Of a stretch of 64,000 nucleotides of DNA, positions 9,677 through 17,489 are shown piece by piece. The DNA is taken from assembly GCA_902794155.1 (NCBI GenBank), contig CADBGN010000005.1:1-64000 (forward strand), given 5' to 3'. The first letter of the stretch is position 1. Every line of letters starts with the position of its first letter. A program made the position numbers and the translations under genes. Under the pieces are notes generated by a model that did not search any database, was not told the DNA's origin, and was given only the letters and a program-made list of their open reading frames with translations. This stretch comes from an uncultured Bacteroidia bacterium. Its GTDB lineage: Bacteria > Bacteroidota > Bacteroidia > Bacteroidales > F082.

Positions 9677-9697
9677 ATTACGTAATCATTACGTAAT
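9677..9697 (+). promoter_or_regulatory. Two tandem 10-bp palindromes, candidate operator
   Basis: ATTACGTAAT, a perfect palindrome, occurs at 9677-9686 and again at 9688-9697, an 11-bp period. The pair lies about 50 bases upstream of the -7 box of the HTH gene, a suitable place for a dimeric regulator controlling excision and element genes. Confidence 0.55.
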
Positions 9698-9749
9698 CAT
9701 CTATTTGATTATCAGTTAAATAAATGTGTTTTAACACCCGAAAAAGATA

Positions 9750-9757
9750 TATTTTTG
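9750..9757 (+). promoter_or_regulatory. -7 promoter box of the HTH/Dam/ATPase operon
   Basis: TATTTTTG matches TAnnTTTG and lies 21 bases before the ATG at 9779. The next four genes follow with short gaps or overlaps. Confidence 0.6.
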
Positions 9758-9778
9758 CCGCCACAAAACGTCAAAAAT

Positions 9779-10072
9779 ATGGATGTCAAAATAATCGGGG
9801 TAGAAGAATTTGAACAGTTACGCGCGGACCTTATTAATGCCGTGCGCGAGGAGCTGGCCAAGGCAAATGTCTGTGGCGTAGGTGCAGATGAGTACCTCAC
9901 CAGCAAGCAAGTGTGCGAGGAACTTGGCATCAGTAGCCGTCAGTTCCAAAAGTACCGTGACGAGCGCCGTATTGCTTTCAGCCAGTTCGGTCGCAAGATC
10001 TACGTGAAGCGCTCGGATCTCAATGACTTCATCGCCAGCCACCGCATTCCTTCAAAATATGAACATATTTAA
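9779..10072 (+). CDS. Excisionase-like helix-turn-helix DNA-binding protein
   Basis: This 97-residue protein has an N-terminal helix (VEEFEQLRADLINAVREEL) that may mediate dimerisation, then a winged HTH of the MerR/excisionase type: YLTSKQVCEELGISSRQFQKYR, followed by a wing with KIYVKRSDLNDFIASH. This is the standard layout of small Bacteroidota mobile-element excisionase or regulatory proteins. The ATG at 9779 is preferred over an earlier TTG because it lies just after the promoter. It begins an operon with a small ORF, a Dam-type methylase and a DUF3987-like ATPase, and may bind the palindromes at 9677-9697 or the attachment region. Confidence 0.85.
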   Translation: MDVKIIGVEEFEQLRADLINAVREELAKANVCGVGADEYLTSKQVCEELGISSRQFQKYRDERRIAFSQFGRKIYVKRSDLNDFIASHRIPSKYEHI

Positions 10073-10083
10073 TTCTTTAGATT

Positions 10084-10290
10084 ATGGATAATATAAAAAA
10101 GAGAAAGAGAAAAAGAATTGCTGGTCGTCCCGACGAACGCCTGGCAACTAATCGCCAATCCGTGAAGTTGGCTGCATCTACCTACAGCGGCATCCTGCCA
10201 GCTGATTACTACCACATTACTGTCTCAGGATTCGAGGCTTCGGGAACACCTACCTTAACTTACACTATCAACTCTATTGACCATGAATAA
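10084..10290 (+). CDS. Small basic hypothetical protein
   Basis: A 68-residue ORF starts 11 bases after the HTH gene and overlaps the Dam gene by 8 bases, so translational coupling is likely. The first 20 residues are very basic (IKKRKRKRIAGR), and the rest is Ser/Thr/Tyr-rich. The pattern could be a small DNA- or RNA-binding protein, or a scaffold. The family is not recognised; the call rests on operon position and a good ATG. Confidence 0.65.
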   Translation: MDNIKKRKRKRIAGRPDERLATNRQSVKLAASTYSGILPADYYHITVSGFEASGTPTLTYTINSIDHE

Positions 10291-11131
10291 GTACTCGAAA
10301 CCCTTTGTCAAGTGGCTGGGCGGCAAGGCCCAGCTTCTGCCACTGTTACGTAAGAGGATGCCCGAACACATTGGCACCTACGTGGAGCCTTTTGTCGGCG
10401 GTGGCGCGTTGTTCTATAACACCTGTCCTACCCAGGCTGTCCTCAACGATGCCAACTTCAAGCTCGTGAATCTCTACATCAATGTCAGAGACCACAAGGA
10501 TGAACTTGTAGTCAACCTCGCTTGTTATGAACTTGAGTATAACAGCCTCAATGGTATCGAAGCCAAACAGGACTTCTACTACCAAACCCGCAGTGATTTC
10601 AATGCTGACTTCAAGATCGACTATACTGCTCGCGATGCTGCTCAACTCGTGTTCATCAATAAGACCTGTTTCAACGGCCTGTATCGAGAGAATGCTGCAG
10701 GTGAGTTCAACGCGGCCTTCGGTAAAAGAATGACGGTCAAGCTGTATGATGAGGAGAACTTGGATTCTTGTTCCAAAGCGCTTCAAGATGTCGTGCTTAT
10801 GGATGGTGATTTTGAAGTTGCGTGCCGGAATCTTACGGCTGGAGACTTCGTCTATTTCGATCCACCGTACCACTCAACCTTCAATGGCTACCAAAAAGGT
10901 GGTTTCAGCGAGGATGATCAAGTGCGCCTTCATGACCTCTTCCAGCGTCTTACGAATGCTGGTGTACAATGCATGGTCTCCAACAGCAACACGACTTTCA
11001 TCAGGAGCCTTTACGCTGGCTATAACATGGAAGTTGTACAGGCTATGAGGATGATTAACCGTAACGGAAATGACCGCAAAGGAGAAGAACTTATCATTAC
11101 TAACTATAAATCAAACAACACAAAAAAATGA
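10283..11131 (+). CDS. dam: DNA adenine methylase, Dam/D12 class
   Basis: This 282-residue protein is a typical D12-class N6-adenine methyltransferase. Motif X appears as KWLGGKAQLLP near residue 13, the SAM-binding motif I as EPFVGGGALF near 37, the substrate strand as FINKTCFNGLYRENAAGEFN near 130, and the catalytic DPPY at about 193-196. No restriction enzyme gene is adjacent, so it is probably an orphan methylase, as many phages and integrative elements carry either to evade host restriction or to regulate themselves. By family it may modify GATC, but specificity cannot be read here. The ATG at 10283 is chosen over the TTG at 10277. Its stop overlaps the next start as ATGA. Confidence 0.93.
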   Translation: MNKYSKPFVKWLGGKAQLLPLLRKRMPEHIGTYVEPFVGGGALFYNTCPTQAVLNDANFKLVNLYINVRDHKDELVVNLACYELEYNSLNGIEAKQDFYYQTRSDFNADFKIDYTARDAAQLVFINKTCFNGLYRENAAGEFNAAFGKRMTVKLYDEENLDSCSKALQDVVLMDGDFEVACRNLTAGDFVYFDPPYHSTFNGYQKGGFSEDDQVRLHDLFQRLTNAGVQCMVSNSNTTFIRSLYAGYNMEVVQAMRMINRNGNDRKGEELIITNYKSNNTKK

Positions 11132-12867
11132 AAAAAGGAATCAACAACCAGAACAAACACAATCTACCGCAGTCTTGCAGCAATGAAAAACTGAGCTTTG
11201 GCTTCGGCCCATTTAGGGTAAGGGCTCATGGTCTTAAACCTCTCAAATTGTTGGGATGGGGTGCAGGCATTGCATTGGGAGCATGGGGCCTCTATCGTTT
11301 GGTCGATGGCTTGATCGATGAATCCCAGTCGAAGGCTTCTGCTGAACAAGAAATCAAAGTTGCCGACTCCAAGTCTGCTAACTCCATCAATGAGCATCAT
11401 GAGGCAAGCCAAGACAGGAGGGCCGAGGATGATAACCATACCGATAACGACATCCGCAGGGCACAAGCCATGAGCGACATTCGCATGAATGAACGTAGGC
11501 AGATGGAGGATATGCGAGAAGCCAAGAAGTCCGGTACCAATAATCCAACCAAGAATAACGTGAGTTTCAAGGAGTGGATTGATTGTTTCCATGCAAATTT
11601 CCCGATGCCCGACTATTCCTCCATCAAGTTCCTTGCGTCCATCCTTGACGGTTGCCCTGACGATTACAAGGATGCGATGATGATGAGCCTGCTTTCGGAA
11701 TTTGGATCTCTCTGTTTCTCTAAGGTGCGCGCATTGTATTTGGACAACAGGCTCCATTCCCCCAGCATTCAAGTCATTGTTGAGGGCGAGCAAGGTTCAG
11801 GAAAAGGCAAGATCCTCCATCTTTACGAATGTCTCTTTGGCAGGGTGATTGATTCTGACAGAGAAAAGCTTCGCCTTCAGGTTGCCAGTGACAAAATCAT
11901 CCAGACCGCCGGAATCAATATCTCGCAGGCCAAGTTCTACGAGGTGGTGGCAAACAATCAAGGCGTACATAGCCTCGCCGTTGAGAGCGAGATCACCACA
12001 GTTGAGAATGCCTTCAAGAAAAGCAATGGACTCTCGTTTGATTTCCTGCGCAAGGCTTTCCACAACGAGCCGATTTACTTGAACAACAAGGCTAAAGGTA
12101 CTGTGCACGGCTCATTCCCGGTGTTCCTCAACTACATCTTCACTGGCACCCCTAAAGCCATCGGTTCACTTATAAACGCCAAAGAGGTCGAAGGCGGTAC
12201 GGCATCAAGAATCTGCTTTGCTGTCATCCCAGAAGTGGAACTCATGGCTCCTTTCGTGGATTTTCCCAGCGGTAGCGAACTCAACGATATGCAAGACCAG
12301 ATCGACTCTTGGAGACAAAAATACTGCTTCCAAACCGTAGGCGGAAAGGATGTGGCTTGCCAAGAACATGAAATCTATATTGACTATATCTGCGATGCCC
12401 TTCAAGATTGGCTGAATAAGCAATACCAACTCTACAAAAATGGTGTCCAAGAGCGCAATGACGTAAGGATGCGCATGGCTACAATCGCATTCCACTGCGC
12501 CATTGTCCTTCACATGCTTGCCGGAGAGCCCAAACCGAACGACCGCAAGCTCAGAAAGACCGTGAAGGAGCTCACCATCTATATTGCTAACTACTGCATG
12601 GAACGTTACCTCACCAAATTCACAGATTATGGTCTCCAGGTACAAGCCAATGAGGCCACCACTGACAACTCGGACTCGACAGCGGCAGCCCCAGTGCGTA
12701 GAAAGCTTACTCAGGAGGAGATCGACGAGTGGTATTACTTACGCGGTACTCTTGATGAAAACGGAAAAATAATTGGCTATGGCACTATCGGCAAGAAGCT
12801 GGGAGTTGATAAGTATTCGGTGAAAAACTCTTTCGACAGGTACAAGAAAAAAATGGGATTGAAATAA
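11128..12867 (+). CDS. DUF3987-like ATPase, putative replication or packaging protein
   Basis: This 579-residue protein has a P-loop GEQGSGKGK at about residues 219-227 in a domain like the helicase-type ATPase of DUF3987 proteins, which many Bacteroidota mobile elements carry. The primase half found in larger relatives is absent. The N-terminus is unusual: a Gly/Ala/Leu segment at about residues 38-60 could span the membrane, and a charged His/Asp/Arg-rich linker follows. The last 45 residues look like a small HTH (GYGTIGKKLGVDKYSVKNSF). The gene is coupled to dam by an ATGA overlap and ends at a terminator, beyond which lie repeated GGTGTA motifs. A role in element replication is inferred, not shown. 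Confidence 0.75.
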   Translation: MKKGINNQNKHNLPQSCSNEKLSFGFGPFRVRAHGLKPLKLLGWGAGIALGAWGLYRLVDGLIDESQSKASAEQEIKVADSKSANSINEHHEASQDRRAEDDNHTDNDIRRAQAMSDIRMNERRQMEDMREAKKSGTNNPTKNNVSFKEWIDCFHANFPMPDYSSIKFLASILDGCPDDYKDAMMMSLLSEFGSLCFSKVRALYLDNRLHSPSIQVIVEGEQGSGKGKILHLYECLFGRVIDSDREKLRLQVASDKIIQTAGINISQAKFYEVVANNQGVHSLAVESEITTVENAFKKSNGLSFDFLRKAFHNEPIYLNNKAKGTVHGSFPVFLNYIFTGTPKAIGSLINAKEVEGGTASRICFAVIPEVELMAPFVDFPSGSELNDMQDQIDSWRQKYCFQTVGGKDVACQEHEIYIDYICDALQDWLNKQYQLYKNGVQERNDVRMRMATIAFHCAIVLHMLAGEPKPNDRKLRKTVKELTIYIANYCMERYLTKFTDYGLQVQANEATTDNSDSTAAAPVRRKLTQEEIDEWYYLRGTLDENGKIIGYGTIGKKLGVDKYSVKNSFDRYKKKMGLK

Positions 12868-12890
12868 CAGCCCCGCCTCTTCAAAACGAG

Positions 12891-12919
12891 AAGCCCATCC
12901 GTCAAGGTGGGCTTTTTTT
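12891..12919 (+). terminator. Rho-independent terminator ending the element operon
   Basis: A 7-bp stem (AAGCCCA with TGGGCTT), a 10-base loop and a run of T residues lie 24 bases after the ATPase stop codon. Confidence 0.85.
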
Positions 12920-12952
12920 GTGTGTAAGCGAGGGTGTGATGACAGCGAGTCG

Positions 12953-13100
12953 GGGGTGTATATGTTGTGGACTTGGGGTGTAAAGTGTTCGAATCAGTTG
13001 TTTTTGCCAATCTTACGAATACACCTTACACCGCCTGATTTTCTGTTGGTTATAATACTATTTTCATAACTATGCCAGGGGTGTAAAATGGCTACACCCC
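12953..13100. repeat. Cluster of six GGTGTA motifs in both orientations (iteron-like)
   Basis: GGGGTGTA occurs at 12953, 12975 and 13078. The reverse complement TACACC occurs at 13020, 13027 and 13093. The last pair forms an 8-bp hairpin (13078-13100) with a 7-base loop. The cluster fills most of the 327-base gap between the ATPase gene and the YolD-like gene. It could be a replication origin, recombinase arm sites, or the right end of the element. Nothing else was seen in that gap. Confidence 0.5.
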
Positions 13101-13194
13101 CAGGTTTTCACAAAACGCAGCTCTTTTTGAGTCAATCGTCTCGTTCTGGTCAACACGTTGTTTTAATCTAGAGCCGTAATAAGGTAGCTCAGGT

Positions 13195-13461
13195 CTAGTA
13201 TTGGATATCAAAAATCGACTTCAAAAAGACAGTTTCGCCAGTCTTCAGCACGAGCGACATGTTATAATCGTTGATGTTCTGCAGTTGGCCTTCGATGGTC
13301 TTGTATGCGCCGCCGGTTTTACGTCCATCCTCTTCAAAATACGTGATAGTCACGAGGGGATGTTCATGTAGGTTCTCGCGCAAGTAGGCCATCTTTTGGT
13401 TCAGTATCTCATTGTCTTCGTCTGCCAGTTCCACTTGTTCATCAGTCAAGCAGGCGGTCAT
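13195..13461 (-). CDS. YolD-like protein, N-terminally truncated
   Basis: The 88-residue reading frame from the ATG at 13461 contains the conserved part of YolD-like proteins: LTDEQVELADEDNEILNQ, then ITYFEEDGRKTGGAYKTIEG and an end of the form LKSIFDIQY. In this family the conserved region is normally preceded by about 25-30 further residues, which are absent here. Immediately before LTDEQ the sequence instead turns into the reverse complement of the flavin reductase gene. YolD-like genes usually neighbour Y-family translesion polymerases. A fragment of such a polymerase gene lies 13 kb away at 26468-26515 on the same strand. The gene is therefore probably broken, although a short product could still be made. 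Confidence 0.6.
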   Translation of the reverse strand: MTACLTDEQVELADEDNEILNQKMAYLRENLHEHPLVTITYFEEDGRKTGGAYKTIEGQLQNINDYNMSLVLKTGETVFLKSIFDIQY

Positions 13462-13993
13462 CACTCCCCTGCCAGCCATCATGATTGCCACCTACGACGA
13501 GAACCAGAACCCCGACGTGATGATGGCGGCCTGGGGCGGACAGTGTGGCCCTCACCACATCTGCTTCAACCTCTCGCCTCACAAGACTACCGACAACCTA
13601 AAACTCAAACACGCTTTCACAGCCAGTTTCGCAAGTGTCGACAACATCGAGGAAAGTGATTATTTCGGCATTGTGTCGGCCAAGAACGTGCCCGACAAAG
13701 TGGCCAAGGTGGGCTTTACCGTCACGCCTTCGCCCAATGTGGATGCTCCCATCATCAATGAATATCCGCTCACTCTAGAATGCCGTGTGATAGAGATTAC
13801 CCAGACCATGCTCAACGAGACTCGTGTGGTGGGCGAAGTCGTCAACATGAGTGCCGACGAGCGCGTCCTCACCGATGGCAAAGTCGATCTGATGAAACTC
13901 AAGCCAGTCGTCTTCAACTCGGCCGCTTTGACCTATCATGTGGTGGGCGACAGCGTGGCCCGTGCATGGGGCTCGGGAAAGAAGTTCCAGTAA
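13412..13993 (+). CDS. Flavin reductase family protein, 5' end disrupted
   Basis: From residue 13 of the open frame (KQAVITPLPAIMIATYDE) the protein matches flavin reductase-like FMN-binding proteins, with DVMMAAWGGQCGPHHICFNLSP and HKTTDNL. The product would be a split-barrel FMN protein using NAD(P)H to reduce flavin or a related substrate. The first 12 codons (from a TTG at 13412) are Ser-rich and antisense to the YolD-like gene, and are not the family N-terminus. The first internal ATG is at 13481, inside the first conserved strand. The gene has therefore lost a few N-terminal codons at a junction near 13447-13453. Whether it is expressed is doubtful. No promoter box was found immediately upstream. 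Confidence 0.75.
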   Translation: MSSSASSTCSSVKQAVITPLPAIMIATYDENQNPDVMMAAWGGQCGPHHICFNLSPHKTTDNLKLKHAFTASFASVDNIEESDYFGIVSAKNVPDKVAKVGFTVTPSPNVDAPIINEYPLTLECRVIEITQTMLNETRVVGEVVNMSADERVLTDGKVDLMKLKPVVFNSAALTYHVVGDSVARAWGSGKKFQ

Positions 13994-14020
13994 ACGAACT
14001 TTCGTTTTTATCTAATAATT

Positions 14021-14050
14021 CCGCAATCTGGACGAAGGCTTGGGTTACGG
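14021..14050. repeat. REP-like dispersed repeat, copy 1
   Basis: A 30-base unit starts CCGCAAT and ends GGCTTGGGTTACGG, just 3' of the flavin reductase gene. It matches the copy at 26436-26465 at about 25 of 30 positions. Confidence 0.6.
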
Positions 14051-14059
14051 ATTTTTTTG

Positions 14060-14067
14060 TAGATTTG
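14060..14067 (+). promoter_or_regulatory. -7 promoter box of the DUF362 gene
   Basis: TAGATTTG matches TAnnTTTG and lies 25 bases before the ATG at 14093. Confidence 0.6.
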
Positions 14068-14092
14068 CGGCAACAATCAAACTACTGACAAT

Positions 14093-15052
14093 ATGAAAAA
14101 CACTCCAATTGAACAAAAGGAAGCGGTCGTATACTTGACCAAAGCAATAACACCAGAGTCACTGGTGAGAATCTACAAGGCCTTAGGCGTTCCGGCCAAA
14201 GGGCGTGTAGCTGTCAAGATGAGCACTGGCGAGGGCAGCAACCCCAACTACCTGAAGCCAGAACTCATCAAAAACTTGGTCTTTGAGGTGGACGGCACCA
14301 TCGTGGAATGCAACACCGCCTACGGCAACGGGCCTGGAGATGAGCAGGATAATCGCGACACGTCGGCCAACCACTGGAAGGTGATCGAGCGTCACGGATT
14401 CACGCCCCTGTTCAAAGTGGACATCATGGACGAGGAGGGCGAGATGCGCATCCCCGTGCAGGACTCGACGCACCTCAAGTACGACATTGTGGGCGGCCAT
14501 ATCGCCAACTACGACTTCATGATCGCCCTCAACCACTTCAAGGGTCACCCGATGGGCGGCTACGGCGGCGCACTGAAGAACCTCAGCATCGGCTGCGCCA
14601 GTTCGAACGGCAAGGCCTACATCCACTCCGCTGGCAAGATGGAAGTGCTCGATATGGCGAAACTTTGGACAAAGGAATACATCGGCAACCAGGACGGCTT
14701 CCTCGAAAGCATGGCTGCCGCTGCGCAGGCCGTGGTGGACTATTTCCAGAAGAAGGATGGCATCATCTACATCAACGTGATGAACAACATGAGCATCGAC
14801 TGCGACTGCGTGGACCATCCCGCCCCCGTGAAGCTCGAAGACTACGGCATCCTTGCCTCCACTGATCCTGTGGCCTTGGACCAAGCCTGCGTCGACATCA
14901 TCAACAACCAACAGGTGACGGCTACCAACGACCCCACCGACTTGCTGAACCGCATTGACAAGCAGCATGGTGTCCACACCATTGAGCATGCTGAAACCAT
15001 TGGGCTCGGTAGCCGCAAATACACCATCGTGAACATTGACGAAGCAGAATAA
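14093..15052 (+). CDS. DUF362 domain protein
   Basis: This 319-residue protein matches DUF362 proteins. It has the conserved VAVKMSTGEGSNPNYLKPEL start, the central ALNHFKGHPMGGYGGALKNL with GCASSNGKAYIHSAG, and CDCVDHPAPVKLEDYGILAS near the end. Many relatives carry a ferredoxin-like 4Fe-4S segment; here only the CDCVDH cysteines remain, so cluster binding is uncertain. It is cytoplasmic, with no signal peptide. The family's function is not well settled; a redox or iron-sulfur role is usually suggested. A promoter lies just upstream, and a glycosyltransferase gene follows after 50 bases, possibly in the same transcript. Confidence 0.9.
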   Translation: MKNTPIEQKEAVVYLTKAITPESLVRIYKALGVPAKGRVAVKMSTGEGSNPNYLKPELIKNLVFEVDGTIVECNTAYGNGPGDEQDNRDTSANHWKVIERHGFTPLFKVDIMDEEGEMRIPVQDSTHLKYDIVGGHIANYDFMIALNHFKGHPMGGYGGALKNLSIGCASSNGKAYIHSAGKMEVLDMAKLWTKEYIGNQDGFLESMAAAAQAVVDYFQKKDGIIYINVMNNMSIDCDCVDHPAPVKLEDYGILASTDPVALDQACVDIINNQQVTATNDPTDLLNRIDKQHGVHTIEHAETIGLGSRKYTIVNIDEAE

Positions 15053-15102
15053 TGAACTAAAGAAGACAAAAGTCACGTTATTTCAATGAATTAAGAGCAG
15101 CT

Positions 15103-16260
15103 ATGAAAGTTGGACTTTTCATCGACACATGGTACCCCATGGTGGACGGAGTAATCAAAGTGGTGGACAACTACGCACGCCGATTGGTGCAATATTGCGA
15201 GGTGGTGGTGTTCTGCCCTGAAGCCAAAGGCTTTGATCGCAAGGAGGATGCAAAACTGCCGTACCCAGTCGTGCGATGCTCGTCTCTGCCGCTCATTACA
15301 ACCGACTACGACCTTCCCATGCCTGCGTTGGACCCACGGTTCGAGGCGCAGCTGATTATGAGCGGTATTGACCTTGTTCATATTCATTCTCCTTTTTCGG
15401 TAGGTCTGGCGGGAGTAATGTACGCCAAAATACACAAACTACCCGTGGTTGCCACCCTGCATTCGCAGTACAAGCAGGATTTCGAGAAGTCGCTCAAGCT
15501 CAAGTTGACCGTGGACATAGCGATGGACACCATCATGCGTGTGTTCAACGCCTGCGACGAGTGCTGGGCCGTGAACGGCGGCATCAAAGACCTTTATGTC
15601 CATGAATACGGTCTGACCGCGCCCTGCAAGGTGCGCCTCAATGCCACCGACCACAGCCCTGTTGCCAACCCCGAGAAAGCCGCCCAAATCGTCAACGAGA
15701 CCTACGGCATCCCTGCCGATGCCACAGTTTTCCTTTTCGTCGGACGGATTAATTTCATCAAGAACATAGACTTCACTATCCGCGCTTTGGCGAAAGCCAA
15801 GGCGATGGGCCTGAAGAACTTCCGGATGTTGTTCGCCGGCAAGGGGCAGGACGAGGAGAAACTCGCCGCCCTCGTGCAAGAACAGGGCTTGAACGAAGAA
15901 GTGGTCATGTGTGGCCTGACGGACAAGGAGATGCTGGAAAACCTCTATTCCCGCGCCAAACTCTTCCTGTTCCCTTCACTTTATGATGCCAACTCGTTAG
16001 TGCAGATTGAAGCAGCTTGCCAAGGTACGCCCACCGTATTCTTGGAAGGTGCTCGCACGGCAGCCACCGTCACGCTTGGCGTCAACGGCTATGTTTGTCC
16101 TCCGGACGAGGACAGTTATGCGCGAATGATTATAGACATCATGGCCGCCCCGGAGGCTTATGAACGCATCGCCGCCGCCGCCCGCCGCGACCTCTACCTC
16201 AACTGGGACGATGTCGTGCGGGACGTTTACAAGGACTACTGCACTTTCGTTGAGGCGTAG
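15103..16260 (+). CDS. Glycosyltransferase family 4 protein
   Basis: This 385-residue GT-B enzyme has an N-terminal acceptor domain starting MKVGLFIDTWYPMVDGV, with VHIHSPFSVG near residue 90, and a C-terminal nucleotide-sugar domain with FVGRINFIKNIDFTIRALA, LFAGKGQDEEKL and the donor-binding FPSLYDANSLVQIEAACQG. This is the usual GT4 layout, close to glycolipid or mannosyl transferases of the CapM/PimB type. It probably transfers a hexose to a lipid or glycan at the inner membrane face. It lies 50 bases after the DUF362 gene with no terminator between them. The acceptor cannot be deduced. Confidence 0.92.
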   Translation: MKVGLFIDTWYPMVDGVIKVVDNYARRLVQYCEVVVFCPEAKGFDRKEDAKLPYPVVRCSSLPLITTDYDLPMPALDPRFEAQLIMSGIDLVHIHSPFSVGLAGVMYAKIHKLPVVATLHSQYKQDFEKSLKLKLTVDIAMDTIMRVFNACDECWAVNGGIKDLYVHEYGLTAPCKVRLNATDHSPVANPEKAAQIVNETYGIPADATVFLFVGRINFIKNIDFTIRALAKAKAMGLKNFRMLFAGKGQDEEKLAALVQEQGLNEEVVMCGLTDKEMLENLYSRAKLFLFPSLYDANSLVQIEAACQGTPTVFLEGARTAATVTLGVNGYVCPPDEDSYARMIIDIMAAPEAYERIAAAARRDLYLNWDDVVRDVYKDYCTFVEA

Positions 16261-16332
16261 AGTTCTCTTTTTGTAATTGCCTCTATATCAAAAGAAAGTT
16301 GTATTTTTACAACGTCTTTTTGAAGGCGGTTT

Positions 16333-16500
16333 GTGACCAGGTTGGTGTTCTCGTTCACCACTTCGACAAGTCGTCAGCACGGTGTGTTCTATGATGGCGA
16401 GAACATCTACACCACCACATGGGGCAAGTCGTCGAACGTGCTTTACATGTTCTACAAATACGACATGCAGGGCAACCTCATTGAGCAGGACGTTGTCAAA
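16333..16500 (+). pseudogene. Fragment of a T9SS-type surface protein gene
   Basis: In the 309-base gap before the patatin gene, one frame reads GVFYDGENIYTTTWGKS followed by MFYKYDMQGNLIEQ. This pattern (a viewed-value strand, then a FYKYD-x-G-N-x-I-E strand) occurs as a repeat unit in long secreted Bacteroidales proteins. The flanking codons do not continue the fold, and there is no start codon with a leader. I read it as a remnant of a deleted gene. No function is expected. Confidence 0.5.
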
Positions 16501-16527
16501 AAAATGGCATCGTTCCGTGTTATTTTG

Positions 16528-16535
16528 TATTTTTG
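16528..16535 (+). promoter_or_regulatory. -7 promoter box of the patatin gene
   Basis: TATTTTTG matches TAnnTTTG, 34 bases before the ATG at 16570. Confidence 0.6.
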
Positions 16536-16569
16536 CAGTGTCAATAAATAAAAGAAAAAGACATTCCTT

Positions 16570-17484
16570 ATGGCAACAAAGAAATATCCGCTGGGTATAG
16601 CCTTCAGTGGTGGCGGTGCCAAGGCTGCGGCCCATTGTGGTGCACTTCAGGCACTGAAAGAATATGGCATCCAACCTGATGTGGTGTCGGGCACTAGTGC
16701 AGGTGCTCTTGTGGCGGCGCTCTACGCATCGGGTTTCACTCCAAAACAAATGATAGAAACCTTTCAGGGCATGAACTTTTTCAAGGATATCGTCACACCA
16801 AGTGTGCCCAAAGGGGGATTGTTTGATTCGCGTCCGTTGTCGGAATTGATTCAGGAAAAATTACCTTATAGTCGTTTGGAAGAGTTGCCTATACCGACTT
16901 TCCTCGTTGCATCCGACATTGAACATGGTGTGCCGAAAGTGTTCACTAAAGGTGAAATCGCTCCTCGTGTGGTGGCCTCATGCTCCATTCCGGTCATCTT
17001 CCAACCAAGATACATCAACGGAATCCATTACGTCGACGGCGGCGCTTTCCAAAACCTGCCTGTGTCGGCCATACGACAAAAATGTGAGAAGGTCATTGCA
17101 CTCAACCTCAACCATTTGGAAGAGGACAAATATAAGGATAATCTCATATCGGTAGCTTATCGTTCGTTTATGATGATGATGGTGTCCAACGTAGCAGTCG
17201 ACTCTGCCCAAGCAGATCTCTTCATCGAACTCGACACCTATGGTTGCACGGCTTACGATATGTCAAAGATCGAAGATCTGTTTTTCCGTGGCTACGAAAG
17301 TGCCGTGAAAGCCTTGGAAAAGAACGGTTATCAGCGTATTATGCCCAAGGAAGTCATCGAATTCCCCAAGAAAAAACACAAGAAAGACAACTTGAAAAAC
17401 CCAGAGGAGATATTCCGTAATACCATAGAAAAAGGAATGACGGCCATCAGGACTATAAGAAAAGGAAACATCAAAAAAGAGTGA
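16570..17484 (+). CDS. Patatin-like phospholipase
   Basis: This 304-residue protein has all patatin signatures: an oxyanion-hole glycine motif SGGGAKAAAHCGAL near residue 14, the nucleophile Ser43 in GTSAG, and the dyad Asp156 in YVDGGAFQN. It should hydrolyse acyl esters of phospholipids or related lipids. There is no signal peptide, so the enzyme is probably cytoplasmic or peripherally membrane-bound. The C-terminal 40 residues are basic and helical (KKKHKKDNLKNPEE), which may help membrane contact. It has its own promoter and converges on the serine dehydratase gene, whose stop lies 5 bases beyond. Confidence 0.93.
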   Translation: MATKKYPLGIAFSGGGAKAAAHCGALQALKEYGIQPDVVSGTSAGALVAALYASGFTPKQMIETFQGMNFFKDIVTPSVPKGGLFDSRPLSELIQEKLPYSRLEELPIPTFLVASDIEHGVPKVFTKGEIAPRVVASCSIPVIFQPRYINGIHYVDGGAFQNLPVSAIRQKCEKVIALNLNHLEEDKYKDNLISVAYRSFMMMMVSNVAVDSAQADLFIELDTYGCTAYDMSKIEDLFFRGYESAVKALEKNGYQRIMPKEVIEFPKKKHKKDNLKNPEEIFRNTIEKGMTAIRTIRKGNIKKE

Positions 17485-17489
17485 TTCTA

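Noticed and set aside
14183..15076. 297-codon open frame opposite the DUF362 gene
   Set aside because: It mirrors the DUF362 gene in the antisense frame, with a Val/His-rich product and no independent start signal.
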